Shown here: in pieces, positions 34,072 to 42,680 of the stretch | Layout of the letters: the number at the start of each line of letters is the position of its first letter | Numbering within the stretch: the first letter of the stretch is position 1 | Notes under the pieces: model-generated | What the model was told of the DNA's origin: nothing | Databases searched by the model: none | The model's input: only the letters and a program-made list of their open reading frames with translations | Origin: a bacterium | Lineage (GTDB): Bacteria; 4484-113; JAFGCY01 | Direction of reading: 5' to 3' | Length of the DNA stretch: 64,000 bases | Assembly (NCBI GenBank): GCA_020440605.1 | Contig: JAGRNT010000002.1 | Coordinates: 62,001 to 126,000 of the forward strand | Translations under genes and position numbers: made by a program

Positions 34072-34847
34072 CAGTGGTGGAACACCACCTTCGAGAGATC
34101 GAACACCGGTCCCTTCCTGCAGACCGTCTCGTTGGCACGCTGGCCCCCGTTGTCAATATGCGTGGCGCAGCCGAGGCAGGCCCCGACCCCGCAGGCCATG
34201 TACTCCTCAAGGCTGGCCCAGCAGGGCACGCTGCCATCCAGGCGCGCGCGCAGGGCATTCATCATCGGGTTGGGGCCGCATGTGTAGATCACGTCATGAC
34301 TGCGGCCGCTGTCGAAGTAGCAGTCCACGCAGTTGCCACCATAGCCGTGGCTGCCGTCATCCGTGGACAGGAGCATGTTGCAGTTGTAGGGCTCAAGCAT
34401 GCGCAGCACGAGGTCCGGCTGTGAGGCACCACCGAAGTAGGCATCAATCTCCACGCCGCTTCCCTCGAGCTGCTGCGCCAGGAACAGCAGCGGGGCCAGA
34501 CCCACACCACCGCCGATCAGCGCGATGCGTCTGTGCGCTGGATCCACCGGGAAGCGTCCGCCGAGCGGGAACAGCACGTTGAGGGACTCGCCGGGGCTGA
34601 CACTGGATAGCGCGCGGCTCAGGCGGCCAAGATGCTTATAGTAGACAAGCAGTGTGTTGGCAGCGAGGTCCACTCCGAGGATTGACAGGGGACGCAGGAG
34701 CGACCAGTTGTCCTCGGGGTCGCACTGCAGATTGAGGAATTCACCGGCTCGGATGCCGGACAGTTCCTGCTCCGAGCGCAGGGAGATCACCCAGTGCCCC
34801 GGGCCGTATTCCTCATTGGCGGTTACCGTGCAGCGCTCGAAGTGCAT
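34071..34847 (-). CDS. pyrK: Dihydroorotate dehydrogenase electron-transfer subunit (PyrK-like)
   Basis: 258 residues of the ferredoxin-reductase superfamily. It passes electrons from PyrD flavin to NAD. FAD-binding RPLSILGVD, NAD-binding IALIGGGVGLAPLLFLAQ and YTCGPNPMMNAL, and a C-terminal 2Fe-2S cysteine set (MACGVGACLGCATH...VCRKGPVF) follow PyrK order. pyrD is not in the window. ATG at 34847 has GATAAT six bases upstream and lies 14 bp after pyrH. Confidence 0.93.
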   Translation of the reverse strand: MHFERCTVTANEEYGPGHWVISLRSEQELSGIRAGEFLNLQCDPEDNWSLLRPLSILGVDLAANTLLVYYKHLGRLSRALSSVSPGESLNVLFPLGGRFPVDPAHRRIALIGGGVGLAPLLFLAQQLEGSGVEIDAYFGGASQPDLVLRMLEPYNCNMLLSTDDGSHGYGGNCVDCYFDSGRSHDVIYTCGPNPMMNALRARLDGSVPCWASLEEYMACGVGACLGCATHIDNGGQRANETVCRKGPVFDLSKVVFHH

Positions 34848-34859
34848 ACGTCTATTATC
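34848..34859 (-). promoter_or_regulatory. Leaderless-type -10 box (GATAAT, 6 nt before ATG)
   Basis: Minus strand GATAAT (34854-34859), six bases, then the pyrK ATG at 34847. It lies in the short gap after pyrH, so pyrK may have an internal promoter. Confidence 0.45.
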
Positions 34860-34861
34860 TA

Positions 34862-35590
34862 TCAGGCCATGCTGCTGCGCTCGACATTGCGCACCGTGGT
34901 ACAGATGCCCGTGCCCTGCACCACCTCGACCAGCCGGCCCGGGGTGGTCACGTCGGCCACGACGATCGGCAGGTTGTTGTCGCGGCACATCACGAAGGCC
35001 GGGCCGTCGAGCACCTTGAGGTTCTTCTCAATCGCTTCCTGGAAACTCAGTTCGCTGTAGCGCCGGGCCGTCGGGTCCAGCTCCGGGTCTGCCGTGTAGA
35101 TCCCGTCCACGCGGGTGCCCTTGATGAACACGTCGGCTCCGATCTCGCAGGCGCGCAGCGCGGCCGCGGTATCGGTGGAGAAATAGGGGTTGCCGGTGCC
35201 GGCGGCGAAGATCACGACGCGGCCCTTTTCCAGGTGGCGGATCGCACGGCGGCGGATGTAGGGTTCGGCCACCGCCTCCATGTGGATCGCGGACATCACG
35301 CGGGTGTAGACCCCGCTCTGCTCCAGCACATCCTGCAGGGCCATCGCATTGATCACCGTGCCGAGCATGCCCATGTAGTCAGCGTTGGCACGGTCCATGC
35401 CCTTCTCGGCGATCTCTGCACCGCGGATGATATTGCCACCCCCGATCACGAGTGCAAGCTGAGCGCCGGTCTCCAGCACCTTGCGCACCTCGGCGGCATA
35501 ATGGGTCAGCTCACCCGGCGCGATGCCGGAGTCAAGGTCGCCCTTGAGCGATTCACCCGACATCTTGAGGATGATTCTGCGGTACAGCAT
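34862..35590 (-). CDS. pyrH: Uridylate kinase
   Basis: 242 residues. Phosphorylates UMP to UDP. Family blocks: [17 protein letters not shown] (substrate/ATP lysines), [48 protein letters not shown] and [14 protein letters not shown]. Length is typical. No Shine-Dalgarno; an extended -10 TGCTATTAT ends six bases before the ATG. First gene of the pyrH-pyrK-tsaE-tsaB string; the usual neighbours tsf and frr are absent. Confidence 0.97.
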   Translation of the reverse strand: MLYRRIILKMSGESLKGDLDSGIAPGELTHYAAEVRKVLETGAQLALVIGGGNIIRGAEIAEKGMDRANADYMGMLGTVINAMALQDVLEQSGVYTRVMSAIHMEAVAEPYIRRRAIRHLEKGRVVIFAAGTGNPYFSTDTAAALRACEIGADVFIKGTRVDGIYTADPELDPTARRYSELSFQEAIEKNLKVLDGPAFVMCRDNNLPIVVADVTTPGRLVEVVQGTGICTTVRNVERSSMA

Positions 35591-35605
35591 GCCGGAATAA
35601 TAGCA
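35591..35605 (-). promoter_or_regulatory. Extended leaderless-type -10 (TGC-TATTAT, 6 nt before ATG)
   Basis: Minus strand TGC then TATTAT (35597-35602), six bases, ATG at 35590 (pyrH). The extended -10 TGn makes this one of the stronger examples. Confidence 0.6.
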
Positions 35606-35719
35606 CCGGCGGAATGCGCTGGCGGGGATAAAGGTTCAGCACAGATGCCCGCTGGCGCGGGAGGAAGTAGGCAGTGATCCGTGGCCAGTGGTCAGGCAGC
35701 GATGAGAGATACTCGATTC

Positions 35720-35744
35720 GGAGTCTGGCTCGCGCCAGAGCTCC
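35720..35744 (-). repeat. GGAG-hairpin with GCGA loop at a stop codon
   Basis: Minus strand GGAGCTC-TGGC-GCGA-GCCA-GACTCC. The six-base stem TCTGGC/GCCAGA is perfect and the GCGA loop is again of GNRA type. The element shares its first G with the TAG stop of the EF-hand gene, as seen after the tryptophanase-like gene. Confidence 0.75.
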
Positions 35745-36439
35745 TACCACCACACGGTTGGGTCGTCCGAATCACTGGATGGTCGTCGGCGCGGTTCATC
35801 CTGCGGCCTGTCGCTGCCCTGCCCTTCACGTTCGATCCGGTCCAAAAGCTCCGTATAGTCCGCGGGCGGGATATAGCCCGGAAGCAGCTGCGCCACCTGC
35901 AGACGCCAGTGAATGAACTGGCTGGTTGCCGCATCCTCATTCGGATTCGAGTAAGTGCCTTCATCACTGAGGAAGCCGCGCATCCCGAACAGGTCCAGCT
36001 TGGCAACCCTCTCGCCATCCCCTTCCCGCTCCGCCCTGCGCTGCGGAGCTTCATGCATGGCATCGCGCAGGTAGCGTCCGCCGTTGACCTCATGCTCGAC
36101 GCCATCGCGGATGAATTCATCTCCGCTGCCGAAGTAGCCACCCATCAGATCTCCATCGCGCAGCATGCTCAGCTCGCCGGTGCGCTCGAACTGCTGGATA
36201 TCATCCGCATCAAAGTCGCCATCACCATCACGGTCGGCATGCTTCGCCAGGTATTCATGCAGGGCGCGGCGCTGTTCAGGAGTGAGGTCGTCTCTGTGAG
36301 TGCCGCTCTCGGAGCGCTGCTGCGCTTCCGCCACTTCGTAGGGGTCCGGCCACCAGCCGTCATAGTCAGTTGCGGCATGGGCCAGCCGGCCACAGGCCAG
36401 CAGAGCCAGCAGGCAGATTGCAGACAGTCGGTGCATCAC
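35744..36439 (-). CDS. Exported EF-hand-containing hypothetical protein
   Basis: 231 residues. Signal peptide (MMHRLSAICLLALLACGRLA, probable cleavage after AHA). An EF-hand-like calcium loop DRDGDGDFDADDIQQF lies at about residues 68-83, preceded by LTPEQRRALHEYLAKHA as the E helix. A second half is acidic and Arg-rich with no motif. The C-terminus is Asp/Ser/Pro-rich and ends in two Trp. GGGGAGGAG precedes the ATG, and the leader holds a TCCCGC-TGCG-GCGGGA hairpin (36452-36467). Confidence 0.75.
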   Translation of the reverse strand: MMHRLSAICLLALLACGRLAHAATDYDGWWPDPYEVAEAQQRSESGTHRDDLTPEQRRALHEYLAKHADRDGDGDFDADDIQQFERTGELSMLRDGDLMGGYFGSGDEFIRDGVEHEVNGGRYLRDAMHEAPQRRAEREGDGERVAKLDLFGMRGFLSDEGTYSNPNEDAATSQFIHWRLQVAQLLPGYIPPADYTELLDRIEREGQGSDRPQDEPRRRPSSDSDDPTVWW

Positions 36440-36498
36440 TCCTCCCCATCCCGCCGCAGCGGGACCTGAGCCGATTGTAACAGAGCGGGAGCAGTGCT

Positions 36499-37608
36499 TC
36501 AGCTATCCAGCAGGTAGCGCGCGGCGGCCTGCATCTTGGCAACGAAGACCTTCTTGTCGAAGCGCTGGGCATGCTCCCTGATGCGCGCGCTGTCAAAACT
36601 GCCACGCTCGAGTGCATCAATCGCGCCATCCAGCGACTGCGGAGTCTGCTCCGGGAACAGCACGCCGGTCACGCCGTCCACAACGGTCTCTGCCGTGCCT
36701 CCCTTTCCGAGTGCCACCACAGGACGGCCGCAGGCCTGGGCCTCCACGGGAATGATCCCGAAGTCCTCCTCGGCTGGGAAGACCAGCGCGCGGCAGTTCT
36801 GGTAGAGCACGCGCAGTTCCTCGTCGCTCACGGCACCGATGAACTCCACATTGCGCTTCGCCATCTTCCGCAGGCGGCCGCCCAGCGGCCCGTCGCCGAC
36901 GACGAGCAGCTTCTCCTGGCGGTGGTTGAAGGTCTCGATCACGAGATCCAGGCGCTTGTAGGGCACGAAGCGGCTGACTGCCAGATAGTAGTCACGCTGG
37001 CCGTGGGGGTCAATGTTGAAGTAGTCAGTGTCAACCGGCGGGAAGACCACCGGGGCCTCCCGCCCATAGATGCGCTGGATGCGGCGCTGCACGGTGCCGG
37101 AAATCGCGATGAACTTGTCAACGCGCTGTGCGCTCTGCAGGTCCCACATCCGCAGGTAGTGCGCACTCCAGCGAAAGGCCTTGCCCGCCAGCGGGCTGAG
37201 CCGCGTATGCTCGAGGTAGGTCTGGTAGAGGTCCCAGACGTAGCGCATCGGAGTGTAGCAGTAGCAGAGGTGACGCTGGCCGCTGTGGGTCAGCACACCC
37301 TTGGCAACGGCATGGCTGGATGAGATCACGAGGTCATAACCGCGCAGGTCCAGCTGCTCGATACTGTAGGGCATGAGCGGCAGGTAACGCTGCCAGTTGC
37401 GCGTGGCACCGGGCAGGCGCTGCAGCGGCGAGGTGAAGACCGTGGCCCCGTCCAGTTCCGGGGGTGAGGTGGAGCGGTCATGCACGAGCGTGAAGATCGG
37501 TGCCTCGGGAAACATCTGGTGCAGCAGGATCAGGCAGCGCTCGGCTCCGCCGAAGGTCGTGATCCAGTCATGCACGAGCGCGATCCGCGGCCTAGCGGCC
37601 ATTGTCAT
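36499..37608 (-). CDS. Glycosyltransferase family 4 (mannosyltransferase-like)
   Basis: 369 residues with GT-B fold. The N-terminal IALVHDWITTFGGAERCL resembles WbaZ/WcaI-type mannosyltransferases. The donor-binding half has YYLAVSRFVPYKRLDLVIETF, LLVVGDGPLGG and the E-x7-E motif in EEDFGIIPVEAQACGRPVVA. It adds a sugar during polysaccharide or glycolipid synthesis. The start overlaps the upstream gene by 17 bp, placing it third in a GT-GH-GT string. Soluble or membrane-peripheral. Confidence 0.92.
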   Translation of the reverse strand: MTMAARPRIALVHDWITTFGGAERCLILLHQMFPEAPIFTLVHDRSTSPPELDGATVFTSPLQRLPGATRNWQRYLPLMPYSIEQLDLRGYDLVISSSHAVAKGVLTHSGQRHLCYCYTPMRYVWDLYQTYLEHTRLSPLAGKAFRWSAHYLRMWDLQSAQRVDKFIAISGTVQRRIQRIYGREAPVVFPPVDTDYFNIDPHGQRDYYLAVSRFVPYKRLDLVIETFNHRQEKLLVVGDGPLGGRLRKMAKRNVEFIGAVSDEELRVLYQNCRALVFPAEEDFGIIPVEAQACGRPVVALGKGGTAETVVDGVTGVLFPEQTPQSLDGAIDALERGSFDSARIREHAQRFDKKVFVAKMQAAARYLLDS

Positions 37609-39043
37609 TCACCTCAAACTGGATTACGCTCGGTATCGTACTCAAGGGTAGGTTCCGCATCGTCAGGAAGTTCCGCGCGCCGATTGTGTCAACGGGAGAG
37701 GCACTGACATCCAGCAGCTGGTAGCTCTGCGTTGGCTCAAGCACCCGAGGCTTGACCGTCAGGTCCATTCGCCGAGCGAAGACGGCATCGGAGCTGATCC
37801 AATATATCAGGCGGTACTGTTCCTCCGCGGGCAGGTAAAACCAGAACCCGAACAGCGAATCAGGGTCCGGGTGGATGCGGAAGGCCTGGATCGGATTGAC
37901 ATCCAGGCCGGAAGCATATTCCTGCGACATCATCACATCGTAGGCCTCCGGCTGTTCATATATGCGGTTGCTGTAGCGGAAGTGCGGCAGCACCTGGTAA
38001 CCCGCGGAGATCGTGTTGTTGAGCGTGCGCAGCGCGAAGTAGCTGGCCTTGTAGTTACCCATGCCATCGATGAGACCGCAGCACTGCGCCGGGCGCAGCA
38101 TGCTGGCATCGCTGTCCTGGATCGCGGAGATGATGATCCGTTCGACTCCGAGCCAGCCGAGGAACAGCACGGCCCGGCAGTAGGCACTGGCCTGCTGGAC
38201 CTGGTCCACGCCGATGTCGGTGATGTCATAGCTGGTGCTGAAGCCCAGCGAGGTGACCCAGACCGGCTTGCCACGGTCATGGCACCAGTCCATGATTTCC
38301 TGCATGTAGCGCAGAGAATGCTGCGAACGGGTGCGGCGCGAGATGTGCTCGATCCCGTCAGCCGGCGGGAAGAGATTGAATGCCATGATGTCGATGCTGT
38401 CGAGTCCACCGCCATCCTCCAGCATCTGCAGGAAGGTCAGGTCCGATCCACGGATCCCGGCGCAGACGATGCGCGCACCCTCGTCAGCCTCGCGGATGGC
38501 CCGGCCACTGTGGCGCAGCAGCTCGATGTAATCGCGGCTCTGGATGCCGATCTTGTAGTTGATGTCATCCAGCAGCTGGTAGTTGTCAAAGGTGGCACCG
38601 TAGCGCTCGGCGATCAGCGTGCAGAACTCGGTGTAATAATCGCGGCTTGCACTGACGGCGGTCAGCACCGGGAGGATCTCGAAGCCATCGCGGCTCAGGC
38701 GGCTGACAACCTGGTCCAGCATCGCCCAGTCCTCATCCGATTCGCCCTGGAAGGCCTCCATCGGAATGCTGAGCCGCACCAGGCGGCAGCCGGTCTCGCG
38801 GGCCACCTCCACCTGCTGGCGGGTCAGGTCGTAGTTGTCGAGGTGGATCCCCAGCGGATGGTGGCCGGGCTCCGCCCAGGATGTGTTGACAGGCTGCGGG
38901 TTGAGCACCGCCAGGGTGTCCTTGCGGGGCAGGTCCGGGATGGTATCCGGCAGGCGGATCCAGTCCGCGCTCTGGCCATGCGCCGCCGGTCCGGCCAGCA
39001 GGCAGGACAGAGCCAGGATCAGGGCTGCGATGCGCCTGATCAT
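37592..39043 (-). CDS. Exported clan-A glycosidase-like protein, catalytic glutamates not found
   Basis: 483 residues. Signal peptide (MIRRIAALILALSCLLAG, cleavage near AHG). The body looks like a beta/alpha-barrel glycoside hydrolase of the GH39/GH5 or PslG kind: HPLGIHLDNYDLTRQQVEVA, CRLVRLSIPMEAFQ, DGFEILPVLTAV. Where clan-A enzymes have Asn-Glu at the end of strand 4 this reads LLDDINYKIG, and where strand 7 gives T-E-x-G it reads VWVTSLGFST. Both catalytic Glu therefore seem absent, suggesting a binding or scaffold role. It overlaps both flanking glycosyltransferase genes. Confidence 0.75.
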   Translation of the reverse strand: MIRRIAALILALSCLLAGPAAHGQSADWIRLPDTIPDLPRKDTLAVLNPQPVNTSWAEPGHHPLGIHLDNYDLTRQQVEVARETGCRLVRLSIPMEAFQGESDEDWAMLDQVVSRLSRDGFEILPVLTAVSASRDYYTEFCTLIAERYGATFDNYQLLDDINYKIGIQSRDYIELLRHSGRAIREADEGARIVCAGIRGSDLTFLQMLEDGGGLDSIDIMAFNLFPPADGIEHISRRTRSQHSLRYMQEIMDWCHDRGKPVWVTSLGFSTSYDITDIGVDQVQQASAYCRAVLFLGWLGVERIIISAIQDSDASMLRPAQCCGLIDGMGNYKASYFALRTLNNTISAGYQVLPHFRYSNRIYEQPEAYDVMMSQEYASGLDVNPIQAFRIHPDPDSLFGFWFYLPAEEQYRLIYWISSDAVFARRMDLTVKPRVLEPTQSYQLLDVSASPVDTIGARNFLTMRNLPLSTIPSVIQFEVNDNGR

Positions 39044-40200
39044 GTATCGAGCTTGCGGATCTTGTTGTACATGTCCAGATGGCTGGAAGCCACGTTCGCG
39101 AAGCTGAAGCGCCGCGCGAACTCACGCTGGCGCGTGATCACCTCATTCCACTCCTTTTCCAGCCTGCCCGAGAGCAGGTCGATCAGCAGGACGGCGAGTG
39201 AGGTCGCATTGTTCTCCGGCGGGGCGAAGTAGGGATGCTCCTCCGTGCTGCCATGACCGACCACCAGCGGCAGCTCGAGGTGCGAGATGCTGGCCACGCT
39301 GGAGCGCTTGGAGGAGAAACCCTCGGCGAACTGGAACACCCCGAGCATGCAGCGCGTCGCCAGCTGGGCCAGCTTGTCCTGCGGGATATGGCCGACACGC
39401 ACCACGGCGTCAGTCAGGTTGAATTCCGTGATCAGCCCGAGCACATGCTCACGCAGGCTGCTGCCCTCGGGGAAGTCGCCACCGAGGTAGAGGATCGGCT
39501 GCTTGCCGGCCTCACGCATCACATGCATGGCCTCCAGCAGCTTCCTGAAACCCTTGCCCTTGGCCGGCAGGCCATAGTGGAAGATGCTCCAGGGCTCACG
39601 TGTGGAGGGTCCCTCCAGCTCAGGCCAGCCGATCAGGGGCTGGCCCTCCGCCGCATTCCAGACATCGGCCAGCTCCCGCTGGCTGTCGAGAACGTTGCCA
39701 ACCGGCAGCGCACAGATCATCCTGCTGCCGGACTTGCGCGAGATCGCCTCCATCTCCGCTTCATTGGTGACGAAGATCAGGTCCGAGCGCGGGATCATCT
39801 GGTCGATCACCAGCTTGCGAAGCGGGTGGCTGGTGGTCCACTCATGCAGGGTGATGGCAATCCGCGAACGTGAGTTCATGCCGGCGAGGTTCTCCGGGAG
39901 ATAACCCGGCAGCAGCGACTTGCCGAAGCCCTTGCTGGGATACTGCACATGCACGATGTCGTAGCCACCATCGACAAGCTCCTTCTTGAACGAAGGCAGG
40001 TTCAGCATGCTGAAGCCGTCCTTCGGATGCAGGAACAGGGTGTGCAGCTTCTCAAAGGGCCTGCGCACGGGGCCGTGATCCTTCGAGAAGTAGAGGTGCA
40101 CCTCGCCGTCAAGCGCCAGGTGCTGGGCCAGCTCGTATGTATAGTCACCGACACCGCAATGCGTGTCCCCCGCGCTGCCGGTCACGAGTGCAATCTTCAC
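39040..40200 (-). CDS. Glycosyltransferase (GT-B, family 1/4)
   Basis: 386 residues. N-terminus KIALVTGSAGDTHCGVGDYT has the acceptor-domain Gly loop, followed by DIVHVQYPSKGFG. The donor domain has WSIFHYGLPAKGKGFRKLLE and a weak second Glu motif in FQFAEGFSSKRSSVASISH. Probably builds surface glycan with the two genes after it. The start is GTG at 40200 with TAGAAT six bases upstream. First gene of the GT-GH-GT string; its stop overlaps the next start (ATGA). Confidence 0.88.
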   Translation of the reverse strand: MKIALVTGSAGDTHCGVGDYTYELAQHLALDGEVHLYFSKDHGPVRRPFEKLHTLFLHPKDGFSMLNLPSFKKELVDGGYDIVHVQYPSKGFGKSLLPGYLPENLAGMNSRSRIAITLHEWTTSHPLRKLVIDQMIPRSDLIFVTNEAEMEAISRKSGSRMICALPVGNVLDSQRELADVWNAAEGQPLIGWPELEGPSTREPWSIFHYGLPAKGKGFRKLLEAMHVMREAGKQPILYLGGDFPEGSSLREHVLGLITEFNLTDAVVRVGHIPQDKLAQLATRCMLGVFQFAEGFSSKRSSVASISHLELPLVVGHGSTEEHPYFAPPENNATSLAVLLIDLLSGRLEKEWNEVITRQREFARRFSFANVASSHLDMYNKIRKLDT

Positions 40201-40212
40201 CGCACAATTCTA
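40201..40212 (-). promoter_or_regulatory. Leaderless-type -10 box (TAGAAT, 6 nt before GTG)
   Basis: Minus strand TAGAAT (40207-40212), six bases, GTG at 40200. Likely promoter of the glycan gene string. Confidence 0.5.
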
Positions 40213-40251
40213 GCCTATTTGCCCCGGCCTCCGGGTGCGCAGGCAGGCTGC

Positions 40252-40260
40252 TGCTATACT
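40252..40260 (+). promoter_or_regulatory. Extended -10 TGC-TATACT before pyrE
   Basis: TGCTATACT ends 17 bases before the pyrE ATG, leaving room for the GGAGGGAAGGA ribosome site in a leader of about 11 nt. No clear -35. Confidence 0.5.
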
Positions 40261-40277
40261 CGGCGTGGAGGGAAGGA

Positions 40278-40805
40278 ATGCAGTATCTGTCACGTGCGGA
40301 TCTGATCGAGGAGATGAAGAAGATCGCCCTTCTAGAGGGCGAATTCACGCTTCGCAGCGGCCAGAAGAGCCGCTGGTACTTCGACAAGTACCGCTTTGAG
40401 GGCCAGCCCCAGATCATGCACAGCGTCGCGCACCATATGTCGCGCCTGATCCCGGCTGATACCCACCGCCTGGCGGGGGTGGAACTAGGCGGCATTCCGA
40501 TGGTGACCGCTCTCTCCATGCACACCGACATCCCCTGCGTATTCATCCGCAAGGCCGCCAAGGAATACGGAACGGCAGCTCAGGTGGAAGGCAGCTTCGA
40601 GAAGACGGACAGGCTCCTGATCATCGAGGATGTGGTGACGACCGGCGGGCAGGTGATCGAGATGCTGACCAGCATGCGCGAAGATGGCTACAACATCATC
40701 GGCTGCATGGCGGTGCTGAATCGCAAACAGGGTGCGGATGAGGCCTTTGAGAAGGAACAGATTCCCTTCTGGAGCCTGTTTTCCCGCGATGATTTCGGCT
40801 TCTAA
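40278..40805 (+). CDS. pyrE: Orotate phosphoribosyltransferase
   Basis: 175 residues. Joins orotate and PRPP to make OMP, the substrate of PyrF. N-terminus GEFTLRSGQKSRWYFDKYRF is typical of OPRTs. AGVELGGIPMVTALS and FIRKAAKEYGTAAQVEG (catalytic Lys loop) are followed by the PRPP motif LLIIEDVVTTGGQVIE. ATG at 40278 has a strong GGAGGGAAGGA ribosome site; the longer open frame upstream overlaps the divergent promoter and is not coding. With pyrF and pyrH this puts three pyrimidine steps within 9 kb. Confidence 0.96.
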   Translation: MQYLSRADLIEEMKKIALLEGEFTLRSGQKSRWYFDKYRFEGQPQIMHSVAHHMSRLIPADTHRLAGVELGGIPMVTALSMHTDIPCVFIRKAAKEYGTAAQVEGSFEKTDRLLIIEDVVTTGGQVIEMLTSMREDGYNIIGCMAVLNRKQGADEAFEKEQIPFWSLFSRDDFGF

Positions 40806-40839
40806 TCGAGAATTCAGTCACAGATAGCGTCTCAGCCCT

Positions 40840-40845
40840 TATAAT
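40840..40845 (+). promoter_or_regulatory. -10 box TATAAT before the MFS gene
   Basis: A perfect TATAAT 24 bases before the GTG at 40870, between pyrE and the transporter; the -35 region is weak. Confidence 0.4.
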
Positions 40846-40869
40846 CCGGGCGTTCTTGAAGAGGCGCAT

Positions 40870-42333
40870 GTGAGCAGAGGCAACCCCACAGGTCCGGCTT
40901 TTCCCTGGAAGATCTTCTCGGTCGTACTGATCGGCACATTCCTTGGCCCGATCGGCGGCCTGATGGTTGGCGTAGCCCTGCCAACTCTGTCCCGCGAGTA
41001 CCAGACGGATGTCAACAGCACGATCTGGGTGCTGCTCAGTTACCTCGTGATGACGACCTTCATGCTGCCCATCGTCGGGCGGCTGGGGACGCAGTACGGC
41101 CTCAAGCGCATCTACGTCAGCGGCTTCCTGATTGACCTGCTCGGCACCGTGCTGTGCGCCATGGCACCGACAAGCAGCATTGCCTATCTAGTGGCCTACC
41201 GCGTAATCCAAGCGCTCGGCAGTGTGATGGTCTTCGCGCTGTTCAGTGCGATCATCACCCGCTATGTTCCCGAGGAACGCCGCGGCATGGCCTTCGGCAT
41301 GACGGGCGGGATGGTGGCGATCAGCATGCTGATTGGCTTCCCGCTCGCAGGAGCGCTGTGTGCACACGCGGGCTGGCCCTGGATATTCTGGGTGCAGGTC
41401 CCGATCCAGCTCGTGGGCCTGATTGTGGGCTCGATGTATCTGCCGGATGACCGTCTCGGAGAACGTCAGGCATTCAGCCCACTGTCGGTGCTGAGCTGGC
41501 TCGGTCTCACCACCGGTTTCGCCGTGATCGCGGAATGCTTCAAAGGCAACCTTTCCAGCCAGCTGCTGGGCTGGCTCGGACCGGCCTGGCTGTTCTGTCT
41601 GGCCGGGTTCTATTTCGCAGAGCGCGGCGTGACGCCTCTGTTCGAATACTCGATCTTCCGGCGCCGGCCCTTCTGGGTCTGCGCACTGGGCCTGATGCTC
41701 AACAACTTCGTGATCCAGGTCTGGCTGATCTTCACCACCTACTACCTTGAGGACTACCTGGGGATGGACCAGCTGCAGAGCGGCAGGCTATTGGGCCTGT
41801 CACTGCTGGCAACCTTCTTCTCCGCACCACTCGCCGGACGCCTGGTGGACCGCATCGGTCAGCGCCGTCCACTGCTGGCCGGGCTGGTGATCAATCTGCT
41901 GAGCATGCTGACAATGGCTATGGGGCTCAGGCAGGGCAGCATGCCGGTCCTGTCCATAGGCATCGTGCTGCTGGGGCTCGGCGGCGGGCTGTTCAACGCC
42001 CCGGCGATGTCAACGATGATGAGCACGGTGCCGGACGAACAGCAGGCCAAGGCCTCCAGCGTCAATTCCCTTACGCGCAACATCGGCTTCCTGCTGGGAG
42101 CCAGCGGCGGCGCACTGCTGTTCTCTGCCTTCCTCGTGAATTCCGGTCCACAGGGCCATGCCTACCTGCAGGCTTTCCAGTCAGCACTGCTCAACCCGGA
42201 TACTGTTCCGCTGGAAGCCTTCCGCTTCAGCTTCTCCGGGCTGCTCTTCGTCTGTGCGGGGCTGCTGCTGCTGGCCACGTTGTTGGCCTGGAAGCTGCCG
42301 GAGCGGGTCCAGCGCGAAGCAGCGCAGGGCTGA
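40870..42333 (+). CDS. MFS drug/proton antiporter, DHA2 (EmrB/QacA) family
   Basis: 487 residues, probably 14 membrane helices. Motif A-like GRLGTQYGLKRIYVSGF lies in loop 2-3. LVAYRVIQALGSVMVFALFSAII matches motif B with its buried Arg, and GFPLAGALCAHAGWPWIFWVQVP matches motif C of antiporters plus the DHA2 'W.WIF.IN.P' signature. Exports hydrophobic compounds; substrate unknown. The start is GTG with AGAGG upstream; an ATG two bases earlier is closed by a stop at once. Follows pyrE by 64 bp on the same strand with its own -10. Confidence 0.93.
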   Translation: MSRGNPTGPAFPWKIFSVVLIGTFLGPIGGLMVGVALPTLSREYQTDVNSTIWVLLSYLVMTTFMLPIVGRLGTQYGLKRIYVSGFLIDLLGTVLCAMAPTSSIAYLVAYRVIQALGSVMVFALFSAIITRYVPEERRGMAFGMTGGMVAISMLIGFPLAGALCAHAGWPWIFWVQVPIQLVGLIVGSMYLPDDRLGERQAFSPLSVLSWLGLTTGFAVIAECFKGNLSSQLLGWLGPAWLFCLAGFYFAERGVTPLFEYSIFRRRPFWVCALGLMLNNFVIQVWLIFTTYYLEDYLGMDQLQSGRLLGLSLLATFFSAPLAGRLVDRIGQRRPLLAGLVINLLSMLTMAMGLRQGSMPVLSIGIVLLGLGGGLFNAPAMSTMMSTVPDEQQAKASSVNSLTRNIGFLLGASGGALLFSAFLVNSGPQGHAYLQAFQSALLNPDTVPLEAFRFSFSGLLFVCAGLLLLATLLAWKLPERVQREAAQG

Positions 42334-42629
42334 ACTGAGTAGCGGCCCAGCTGGCAGCAGGTTACGGACGATCAGGCTGGAAGATGGCCACAAGCCGCAG
42401 CCTGTCAACACCATGCCGCGACATATCATGCCTTAACAACCTGGCAGTAGCCCTAAACATCCAGTAGCGGACATCCGCCTGAAGAATGCCAACCCGTGAG
42501 TCCTATTTGTTCCGCTTGCCGACTCTAAGAGCTGATTCACAAGCATCCATACCGACAGACCTGAGCTTCTCGCCAGTTCCAGGGACCGGAGCACTGACCA
42601 GGCCCATGCTTCTGCGTGCAGACAGAAAA
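42334..42629. other. Convergent spacer without recognised gene
   Basis: About 300 bp between the MFS gene and the terminator of the HtrA-like operon. Base composition is lower in G+C than its surroundings. I see no gene, RNA or repeat here. Confidence 0.5.
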
Positions 42630-42656
42630 TGAAAAGGCCACCCCGTAGGGTGGCCT
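42630..42656 (-). terminator. Rho-independent terminator of the HtrA-like operon
   Basis: On the minus strand a perfect 9-bp stem AGGCCACCC/GGGTGGCCT with TACG loop (42635-42656) runs into TTTCATTTT. It lies 25 bp after the last HtrA-like stop codon. Confidence 0.9.
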
Positions 42657-42680
42657 CGTCAGTTCAATTTGAGGTATGGC

